Position numbers and translations under genes: made by a program | Part shown: positions 1 through 5,996 of the stretch, piece by piece | How positions within the stretch are numbered: the first letter of the stretch is position 1 | How the letters are laid out: each line of letters starts with the position of its first letter | Assembly (NCBI GenBank): GCA_011525805.1 | Contig: WYBR01000105.1 | Span: 1 to 33,427 of the forward strand | Reading direction: 5' to 3' | DNA: 33,427 nucleotides | Origin: Vicinamibacteraceae bacterium | GTDB lineage: Bacteria; Planctomycetota; Phycisphaerae; Phycisphaerales; UBA5793 | The notes under the pieces: model-generated | Databases searched by the model: none | Seen by the model: only the letters and a program-made list of their open reading frames with translations | What the model was told of the DNA's origin: nothing

Positions 1-38
1 GGCAACCGGGCGTGATCAAGGTGCTCATGGAGGTGTGA
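1..38 (+). CDS. C-terminal end of an unidentified protein (5' partial)
   Basis: The frame beginning at base 3 reads QPGVIKVLMEV and then stops at TGA 36-38. Only eleven residues are visible, so the family cannot be assigned. A hydrophobic beta-strand ending of this kind occurs in zinc-dependent alcohol dehydrogenases among others, but that is only a guess. The gene converges with uppP. It is called coding because the frame is open to the window edge and a hairpin follows the stop codon closely. Confidence 0.4.
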   Translation, partial: QPGVIKVLMEV

Positions 39-40
39 AG

Positions 41-58
41 GGCGCGGGGCGTCGCGCC
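41..58. terminator. Possible GC hairpin between convergent genes
   Basis: GGCGCG (41-46) and CGCGCC (53-58) can pair as a six-base stem around a six-base loop, three bases after the stop codon of the upstream partial gene. There is no T-tract, so this would be at best a weak terminator. In DNA this rich in GC, short stems of this kind arise by chance. Confidence 0.25.
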
Positions 59-113
59 GGGAGCGCGCGGGCGCGCAGTGGAGGGGGGCGGCGTTGCTCC
101 GGTTTCATCGGCA

Positions 114-1022
114 TCACGAGCGCAGCGTCACCATTCCGCTAAAGACGAGCGCGGCGAAGGCGGCGGCGAGCAGGAGGCGGTAGACGCCGAAGGCGGTCAG
201 ACCGTGGCGGTTGAGGAACGCGACAAGCCAGCGGACGGCGACGGCCGCCGAGAGCGTCGCCACCAGCGTGCCGACCACGATCGGCCCGGCCCCGAGCGCC
301 GCGAGATCGTCGGTGTTCTTCATCGCCTTGTAGACGCAGGCCCCGCCGAGCGTCGGCAGGCCGAGGAGGAAACTGAACTCCGCCGCCTGCCGCGGCCGCA
401 GGCCGAGCATCATCGCGCCCGCGATGGTCATCATCGACCGGCTCGTGCCCGGCCACATCGCCACACACTGAAACAGGCCGATCCCCAGCGCCTGGAGAAT
501 CGTCAGGCTCTCGATCGTGCCCGGCGCTCCGGGGACGTCGGGTTCGAGGGGCGGGTGGCATGGCCTCGCGCTTCGCGTGGCCATGCCGGCCTCGCTCTGG
601 CCCCCGTTTCGCCGCTTGTACCACACGTCGATGCCGATCATCCACACCCCGCCCAGCGCCAGAGCGGCGACGACCGGCGCGGGATGAAAGAGATGCTCAT
701 CAATGTAATCGTCCAGCAACACGCCGAGCACGGCCGCTGGGAGAAACGCAACGACGATGTTGACGGCGAGTCTGAGGCCCGCGGCGTCGCGCCCGGCGAG
801 GCCGCGCAGCATCGCCACGACGCGCGGCCAGTAGAGACCGAGCACCGCGAGGATCGCCCCACCCTGAATGACGATGTTGAACGCATCCACCGAGTCCTTG
901 ACTTCGGGCGAGTCCAGACCAAGCAGCGCAGAAACCAGAATGAGATGTCCCGTTGAACTGATGGGGAGGTACTCGGTGATGCCTTCAACGAGCCCGAGGA
1001 TGGCGGCGTGGAGGAGGGACAT
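114..1022 (-). CDS. uppP: Undecaprenyl-diphosphatase UppP (BacA family)
   Basis: This integral membrane enzyme dephosphorylates undecaprenyl diphosphate to recycle the lipid carrier for peptidoglycan and other envelope polymers. The 302-residue protein has both family signatures: the acidic ExxxE motif with E13 and E17 followed by SSTGH, and PGTSRS at about residues 191-196. The sequence is mostly hydrophobic helices. I chose the ATG at 1022 because the protein then opens MSLLHAAILG like family members; a TTG seven codons upstream is possible but lies inside a tandem repeat. The loop between about residues 137 and 169 is longer than usual and contains an in-frame palindromic repeat (557-587). 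The gene is convergent with the partial gene at the window start and lies downstream of pyrH on the same strand. Confidence 0.95.
   Translation of the reverse strand: MSLLHAAILGLVEGITEYLPISSTGHLILVSALLGLDSPEVKDSVDAFNIVIQGGAILAVLGLYWPRVVAMLRGLAGRDAAGLRLAVNIVVAFLPAAVLGVLLDDYIDEHLFHPAPVVAALALGGVWMIGIDVWYKRRNGGQSEAGMATRSARPCHPPLEPDVPGAPGTIESLTILQALGIGLFQCVAMWPGTSRSMMTIAGAMMLGLRPRQAAEFSFLLGLPTLGGACVYKAMKNTDDLAALGAGPIVVGTLVATLSAAVAVRWLVAFLNRHGLTAFGVYRLLLAAAFAALVFSGMVTLRS
557..587. repeat. REP-like palindrome inside uppP
   Basis: GGCATGGCC (557-565) and GGCCATGCC (579-587) are perfect inverted repeats. CGCG (567-570) and CGCG (574-577) inside them can extend the stem. The element codes for about residues 146-156 of UppP, in a variable loop between membrane helices, and keeps the reading frame. 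A related palindrome, also built on CATGC and CTTCGC or GCGAAGC, lies between genes at 29463-29494. Confidence 0.75.
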
Positions 1023-1030
1023 TGGGGTGA

Positions 1031-1065
1031 AGGCAATAGGCAATAGGCACTAGGCACTGGGCACC
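1031..1065. repeat. Tandem heptamer repeat, unit AGGCA(A/C)T
   Basis: Five consecutive 7-bp units are visible: AGGCAAT twice, AGGCACT twice, then a degenerate GGGCACC. AGGGGAA and AGGCATC may be further decayed units. The repeat lies just upstream of the uppP start, between uppP and pyrH. The same unit recurs at 27216-27243. The rest of the 1023-1152 gap shows nothing else that I can identify. Confidence 0.85.
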
Positions 1066-1152
1066 AGGGGAAAGGCATCGAGGGATTGAGTGAACGAGTG
1101 TGTTGCACTCCGCGAGGCCGCTGGCGTCTTCGCATCCCGCGGCGCGGCGCCG

Positions 1153-1884
1153 CTACTTCTCCCCGCAGGTAATCATCGTCCCGATGGGCCTTCCCTCGAC
1201 AACCGCCTTGATGTTGCCTCGCACCTTGAAGTCGAAGACGACGATGGGCAGGCGCTGCTCCATGCACATCGACAGGGCGGTGAGGTCCATGATCTTCAAC
1301 TGGGCCGCGATCGCCTCGTCGAAGGTCAGGCGTTCATAGCGCTTCGCCTTCGGATCGGTCTTGGGGTCGGAGGTGTAGACGCCGTCCACCTTGGTCGCCT
1401 TGAGGATGATGTCGCACTGCAACTCCGTGGCGCGGAGAGCGGCGGCGGTGTCGGTGGTGCAGAAGGGATTGCCCGTGCCTCCGCCGAGGATGATCACGCG
1501 CCCCTTCTCCATGTGCCGCAGCGCCCGGCCGCGGATGAACGGCTCGGCGACAGAGGTGATGTTGAGGGCGGAGAGGAGGCGCGTCGGCTGGCCGAGGGTG
1601 TCGAGCGTCTCCTTGAGGGCGATGCCATTGATAATGGTGCCGAGCATGCCCATGTAGTCGGCGCTGGCCTGGGGGATGAGGCCCGCCTTTGAGAGAGCGG
1701 CGCCGCGGATGATGTTGCCCCCCCCGATGACGACGGCGATCGAGGTGCCCGTCTGCGTCGCGGCGATGATCTCGTGCGCGAGGAGGTTCAGGGCGTCGGC
1801 GTCGATGCCCAGCGCGCCCGCCTGGGCCAGGCTCTCGCCGGAGACTTTCAGAAGGACTTTGCGGTAGCGGGACGATTCAGGCAT
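1153..1884 (-). CDS. pyrH: UMP kinase PyrH
   Basis: PyrH is a cytoplasmic amino-acid-kinase-fold enzyme that phosphorylates UMP to UDP in pyrimidine nucleotide synthesis. The 243-residue protein has the expected length and motifs: KVSGESL near residue 13, the glycine-rich IGGGNIIRG at about 53-61, DYMGMLGT at about 77-83, GGGTGNPFCTTDTAA and KATKVDGVYTSDP. The frame stays open far upstream, but the ATG at 1884 gives the family N-terminus and has an AGGA Shine-Dalgarno sequence about nine bases upstream. In many bacteria pyrH neighbours tsf and frr; here neither is present and the divergent neighbour is the VWA/ExbBD operon. Confidence 0.96.
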   Translation of the reverse strand: MPESSRYRKVLLKVSGESLAQAGALGIDADALNLLAHEIIAATQTGTSIAVVIGGGNIIRGAALSKAGLIPQASADYMGMLGTIINGIALKETLDTLGQPTRLLSALNITSVAEPFIRGRALRHMEKGRVIILGGGTGNPFCTTDTAAALRATELQCDIILKATKVDGVYTSDPKTDPKAKRYERLTFDEAIAAQLKIMDLTALSMCMEQRLPIVVFDFKVRGNIKAVVEGRPIGTMITCGEK

Positions 1885-1979
1885 GGAGGTTCCTGTCCGA
1901 TGGGGTGAGTGCATTGGAGTCGGGGCGCAGCGCGCGGTCAAGTCGGGTGCGGCTCGCGTTCGGTCCCTCCGCCGCGCCC

Positions 1980-1985
1980 TATAAT
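1980..1985 (+). promoter_or_regulatory. Candidate -10 box TATAAT for the VWA/ExbBD operon
   Basis: A perfect TATAAT lies in the 309-bp divergent gap between pyrH and the VWA gene; TTCGGT at 1959-1964 is only a poor -35 candidate. If used, the transcript would have a leader of about 200 nt. That leader contains a GGGTCG/CGACCC stem (2024-2029 with 2032-2037) followed by GGGGTCTTTT, which could attenuate transcription. The reverse strand reads TATAGG here, so a role in pyrH transcription is also possible. I see no gene in 1885-2193. Confidence 0.45.
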
Positions 1986-2193
1986 GAAATCGTGATCGGC
2001 GGACCGGCCCGGCGCATCCGGGTGGGTCGGGCGACCCGGGGTCTTTTCCCGGCCGCAACCGACCGGAGATTGCGACCGTACAGTTCAGCGTCGGCGCCTC
2101 GGCACGGGCGCCGCCTCCTGGACCCGGACCGGGCCCGACCGCAGCGCGTGCCCCGTGCGACCCTCGCAGCCACCCCTGCCGGCAGGATGACGC

Positions 2194-3171
2194 ATGAACC
2201 AGCAGCCGATCTCCCAGCCGAAATACTCCGGAAGCGGCGTCGAGCCGATCGAACTCGTCCCGCAGGACGGCGCGCACCACCCGGCGTTCCGCAAGCCGGA
2301 GAACGTCATCGGTCCGGCGGTGTCGGTCATCCTGCACGCGATCTTCCTGATCATCGCGGCGATTCTGGTGATCAATCCGCCGGTGCGCGGCGACGGGCGC
2401 GAGGTCGAGATCGAGTTCGCGACCCTCTCCGAAGAGGAACTCGAGGACCTGGACGAGACGCCGACCGATGCCCTCGCCTCGCCGCTGGATCCCTCGCTGG
2501 CCAAGGCGATCGAGTCTCCCGCCGACCTGCTCGAGGTGGACGTGGCGAGCGTGGCCGTCGACCTGGCCGATCCCGGCGCCATCGACACGCTCGGCGGCTC
2601 GGGCGACGAGTTCAGCCCCGGCGAAACGCTCGAGGGAGGCGGCTCGGGCACGAGTTTCTTCGGCGTCGAATCGCGCGGCACGCGCTTCGTCTACATCGTC
2701 GACGTTTCCGGTTCAATGTCGCAGTCCGATCGCATCGGGACGCTGCGGCGAAACCTGGTCGACTCGATCAACCGCCTGCCCTCGCACGCCAGTTTCCTCG
2801 TCATCGCCTACAACGACCAGGCGATCCCGATGCACAGCGCGTTCCGCTGGTCGAAGGCGGATGAGCCCTCGAAGTTCCGCGCCCGCGCCTGGGTGAACAA
2901 ACTCATCTCAAGCGGGGGGACCGAGCCGAGTTCCTCCTTCGAGCAGGCCTTCAAACTCAAGCCGCGGCCCGACGTCATCTACTTCATGACCGACGGCCAG
3001 CAGACGGAGGTGCTGCCCTCGCTCATCGGCGAACTCAACAGCAAGGGCCGCCGGACGAAGATCAACACGATCGTGTTCGGCGACCGGGGCGGCGAAGAAG
3101 TGATGCGCCGCATCGCCAACGAGTCGGGCGGACAGTACCGCTACGTGCCCGACGAGGGAGACGGCCCGTGA
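2194..3171 (+). CDS. Membrane-anchored VWA protein with TonB/TolA-like transmembrane helix
   Basis: The 325-residue protein has a short cytoplasmic N-terminus, one membrane helix at about 41-61, an acidic linker (70-115), a Gly/Ser-rich stretch (133-155) and a VWA domain (about 163-318). The VWA metal site is intact: D170, S172 and S174 in DVSGSMS, T243 and D267. The helix contains S44 and H48 in SVILH, the same Ser-x3-His spacing as E. coli TonB (SVCIH) and TolA (SAVLH), where these residues couple the helix to ExbB/TolQ. It is the first gene of an eight-gene operon that includes ExbB and two ExbD genes. AGGA lies a few bases before the ATG. I infer an envelope protein energised by the co-encoded motor, binding its partners through the VWA domain. 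The VWA and helix calls are firm; the function is not established. Confidence 0.9.
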   Translation: MNQQPISQPKYSGSGVEPIELVPQDGAHHPAFRKPENVIGPAVSVILHAIFLIIAAILVINPPVRGDGREVEIEFATLSEEELEDLDETPTDALASPLDPSLAKAIESPADLLEVDVASVAVDLADPGAIDTLGGSGDEFSPGETLEGGGSGTSFFGVESRGTRFVYIVDVSGSMSQSDRIGTLRRNLVDSINRLPSHASFLVIAYNDQAIPMHSAFRWSKADEPSKFRARAWVNKLISSGGTEPSSSFEQAFKLKPRPDVIYFMTDGQQTEVLPSLIGELNSKGRRTKINTIVFGDRGGEEVMRRIANESGGQYRYVPDEGDGP

Positions 3172-4328
3172 TCGGCGGGCGGAAGTCGGCCGGTCGATCT
3201 TCGCGCGCGCTCGCGGCCTGGCTGCTGGCGACGGCCGCGGCCCTGGCGGCGGAGGGGTTCGCCCTGGCCGACCGCCTCCACCGCCGCGGCGAGACGGCGC
3301 CCCTCGAAGGACGCACCCTCGACGTGACGGCCGACGGCGTGCTCTTCCGCGCCGCCCGCGGCTCGGAGTCCGGCGACTTGCTCGTCACCTGGGACCGGGC
3401 GCGCCACCTCGAAACCGATGAACAGCGCTTCGCCGAGGCCTTCAATACCCATCTCGATCTGAGCGAGCGCCTCTGGCGGGCGCGGTCGCGCGTCGAGCGC
3501 GGCGACTACGCCTCCGCCGAACCGATCTTCGACGAACTCTTCTCGGAGACGACGCACCGGACCGACGCGACGGCGCTGATCGTCGCCGAGGGCCTGCTCC
3601 GCTGCCGCGTGGCGCGCGAGGCGCGTGCGGCGGCGGTGCTGCCGTGGCTCGAGATGCATCGCCTGCTCGCGGCCGGCCTCAAGCCGACGGCGTACCTCTC
3701 GATGCGACCCGTCGTCGAGGCGCAGTCGGGGCTGTGCCCGCAGTTGCCGCCGATGTGGGGCAAATCCGCGGGGGTCGAGCAGATGCTCGCGGACCTCAAC
3801 CACTATGTGCCCGACGCGCCAGCGTCGGCGCGCCTCGCGGCGCTCTACGCGCGTGCCGCGCGCCTCTCGCTCGGCCTCGCCGTGAGTGACTCAGCGGACT
3901 TCTACCGCAGCGACGAGTCGTGGGACCGCGACGCGGGCGTCGTCGTCGTCACCGCGCTGGTCGCCGCGATCGAACGCGTCCGCCCCCTGCCGCTCGATGT
4001 CGAGAAGGTGATGGCGCGGCCGCTGCGCGAGCCGGGCCCGCTCACGCCCTGGGCGCTGTTCATGCGCGGCACGGTGCGCGTCGAGGAACGCGACCTCGAC
4101 CGGCGGCGCGAGGGGCTGGTCGATCTGCTGACGATCCCCGCGACGCACGGCGAGGAGCATCGCTACCTCGCGGGCTTCGCCGTCGAACGAGCGGCGTCGA
4201 TCCTGGATTCCATGGGACGCAGCGCCGCCGCCTCCTCCCTTCGCGCCGAGCGCCGTCGAACCGATCCGACCCACCCGCTCAACCACACGGCCGCGCCGCG
4301 CGCGGCCGCCTCGGAGACTCGACCATGA
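3168..4328 (+). CDS. Exported or membrane-anchored helical protein of unknown function
   Basis: I do not recognise a named family. The 386-residue protein has a basic N-terminus and a hydrophobic alanine-rich segment at about 14-32 that would act as a signal peptide or anchor. A region of probable beta strands follows (about 45-80) that resembles the small barrel seen in many planctomycete exported proteins. From residue 90 on it is largely helical and rich in Ala, Leu and Arg, which would suit TPR-like repeats. Start is GTG 3168, sharing GTGA with the stop of the VWA gene; its own stop overlaps the exbB start as ATGA. This tight coupling suggests it belongs to the same envelope complex. Confidence 0.85.
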   Translation: MIGGRKSAGRSSRALAAWLLATAAALAAEGFALADRLHRRGETAPLEGRTLDVTADGVLFRAARGSESGDLLVTWDRARHLETDEQRFAEAFNTHLDLSERLWRARSRVERGDYASAEPIFDELFSETTHRTDATALIVAEGLLRCRVAREARAAAVLPWLEMHRLLAAGLKPTAYLSMRPVVEAQSGLCPQLPPMWGKSAGVEQMLADLNHYVPDAPASARLAALYARAARLSLGLAVSDSADFYRSDESWDRDAGVVVVTALVAAIERVRPLPLDVEKVMARPLREPGPLTPWALFMRGTVRVEERDLDRRREGLVDLLTIPATHGEEHRYLAGFAVERAASILDSMGRSAAASSLRAERRRTDPTHPLNHTAAPRAAASETRP

Positions 4329-5146
4329 CCATCAGCGCCCCGTTCCAGCCCGCCTTCAACCCGATGCTCCTGCTCGCCCAGGACGAGGCGGATCGCGGCA
4401 TGACGCTGCTCGAGCAGATCAACAACGGCGGGGTAACGGGGTACGTGATCATCCTCCTCAGCCTCGTCGCGCTCACGCTGGCGATCATCAACCTCATCGC
4501 GATCCAGCCCAAGCGGCTCATTCCGCCGCACCTCGTCGCGGCGCTGGGTGGCGCGCTCTCCACGAAGGACGTGGTCGGCGCGTTGGAGATCTGCCGACGC
4601 CTCGAGAACGACAGTTTCCTCACTCGCGTCCTCGCGCAGGGCCTCAACCGCTACCAGCGCAGCGCCTTCGGCCCCTTCGAGTTCAAGGATGCCATCGAGG
4701 AAGCGGGATCGGAAGAGGTGGCGCGGCTCTATCGGCGCACCGACGCGCTCGGTCTGATCGGCTCGATCGCGCCGATGCTCGGGCTGCTGGGCACAGTCAT
4801 CGGCATGGTCGGGGCGTTCGGCACGATCTCGAACGTCGGCGCCCGGCCGGAACTGCTCGCCTCCGACATCTCCAAGGCGCTCATCACGACGCTCATGGGC
4901 CTGTGCGTGGCGATCCCGACCATGGCGGTCTTCACCTACCTGCGCAACCGCATCGATCACTACGCGGCCCTGGCGGCGCAGACGATCGAGGACATGACCG
5001 TGGCGCTCGAACCGACGGGCCAGCAGGCCAAGGCGCCGGCGGCCGGCGCCGGACGGGCCGCGGCTCCGGTCTCAATGACCCCGGCCGCGGGACCGGCCCG
5101 GCCGAGCGCTCCGCCGGCCCCGAGCGCGGCGAGGGCGGGATCGTGA
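4325..5146 (+). CDS. ExbB/TolQ/MotA-family proton channel subunit
   Basis: ExbB-family proteins form the pentameric inner-membrane stator through which protons drive TonB- or TolA-type partners. The 273-residue protein has three membrane helices at about 38-60, 142-166 and 184-206, with a cytoplasmic domain between the first two. The conserved segment after IAPMLGLLGTVIGMVGAF (about 148-165) is the family signature. The C-terminal 40 residues are a low-complexity Ala/Pro tail. ATG 4325 overlaps the upstream stop as ATGA; the frame is open upstream, but earlier starts would run through the preceding gene. It is followed directly by two ExbD genes, the usual arrangement. Confidence 0.95.
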   Translation: MTISAPFQPAFNPMLLLAQDEADRGMTLLEQINNGGVTGYVIILLSLVALTLAIINLIAIQPKRLIPPHLVAALGGALSTKDVVGALEICRRLENDSFLTRVLAQGLNRYQRSAFGPFEFKDAIEEAGSEEVARLYRRTDALGLIGSIAPMLGLLGTVIGMVGAFGTISNVGARPELLASDISKALITTLMGLCVAIPTMAVFTYLRNRIDHYAALAAQTIEDMTVALEPTGQQAKAPAAGAGRAAAPVSMTPAAGPARPSAPPAPSAARAGS

Positions 5147-5577
5147 GATTCGCCTCCCGACAGCGATCACATCTGCCCGACCTCGATCTGACGGCGATGA
5201 TCGACGTGATCTTCCTGCTCATCATCTTCTTCATGACAACGGCGCAGTTCGTCGAGCGCGCCCGGGCGGAACTCGACCTGCCCAAGGAGGAGGGCGAGAA
5301 GGAGGTGCGCAGCGCCGCCCCGCCGCTGGTCATCAACATCCTCCACGAGGGCGCCGAGCGCTACCTCGTCGGCGAGCGCCGCTTCGACGAGCGCGGCGTC
5401 AAGGACCTCATCGACCGCGAGATCGCCCGGCACAAGTCCGAGGGCGGAGGCATCGGCGAGTTTGAAGTCGTCATCCGGGCCGACCAGCGCGGCCCGAGCC
5501 GATTGATCAACGAACTCGGCGCGTTCCTCCGCGCCCGCGGCGTGTGGCGCTGGCGCCTGGCCACCGAACCGACATGA
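5143..5577 (+). CDS. ExbD/TolR-family protein, first copy of the operon
   Basis: ExbD/TolR subunits sit inside the ExbB pentamer; an aspartate in their single membrane helix carries the proton. The 144-residue protein has that residue as D21 in the sequence TAMIDVIFLL, a helix at about 17-36 and a periplasmic domain. Start is GTG 5143, sharing GTGA with the exbB stop; its stop overlaps the next start as ATGA. It differs clearly from the ExbD encoded next, so the channel may hold a heterodimer. Confidence 0.93.
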   Translation: MRFASRQRSHLPDLDLTAMIDVIFLLIIFFMTTAQFVERARAELDLPKEEGEKEVRSAAPPLVINILHEGAERYLVGERRFDERGVKDLIDREIARHKSEGGGIGEFEVVIRADQRGPSRLINELGAFLRARGVWRWRLATEPT

Positions 5578-5996
5578 AGTTTCGAGCGAAACAATCCGGC
5601 CAGGCCAATCGCGTGCAACTCAACCTCGCGAGCATGATCGACGTCGTCTTTCTGCTGCTGATCTTCTTCCTGTTCTCCTCGATCATCACGCCCTCGGAAT
5701 CGCAACTCACGCCCAACATCCAGACGCAGTCGGCCGACAGCGCCAGCCGGAGCACGGACTTCGCCCCGCAGGTGGTGTCGGTGGAGATGGTGGACGGCCG
5801 GCCGGCCTACCGCATCGGCTCGCGGATCATCACCGACCGCCGCGAACTGGAGACGCTGCTGCGCAGCCTGCCGCACGAACTCGGGGTCTTCGTGCGAGTC
5901 GACGACGCGGCCCCGGTGGGGTTTGCGGTCAGCGCGATCCAGGTCTGCCGCGACGCCGGCTTCGAGAAGGTGACGTATGTGCCGCAGTCGAAGTAA
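5574..5996 (+). CDS. ExbD/TolR-family protein, second copy of the operon
   Basis: The 140-residue protein has the family architecture: short cytoplasmic tail, one helix at about 19-38 with the proton-carrying aspartate D23 in SMIDVVFLLL, and a periplasmic domain with the VRVDDAAPVGF segment typical of ExbD. ATG 5574 overlaps the preceding stop as ATGA. The last 20 bases overlap the next gene in another frame. It would pair with the first ExbD and the ExbB of this operon. Confidence 0.94.
   Translation: MKFRAKQSGQANRVQLNLASMIDVVFLLLIFFLFSSIITPSESQLTPNIQTQSADSASRSTDFAPQVVSVEMVDGRPAYRIGSRIITDRRELETLLRSLPHELGVFVRVDDAAPVGFAVSAIQVCRDAGFEKVTYVPQSK

Noticed and set aside
1023-1043. TTG start seven codons upstream for uppP
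   Set aside because: It falls within the heptamer repeat and adds residues not seen in the family.
1885-2337. Upstream extension of the pyrH frame
   Set aside because: The extension crosses the divergent promoter region and part of the VWA gene and is absent from UMP kinases; ATG 1884 has a ribosome site.
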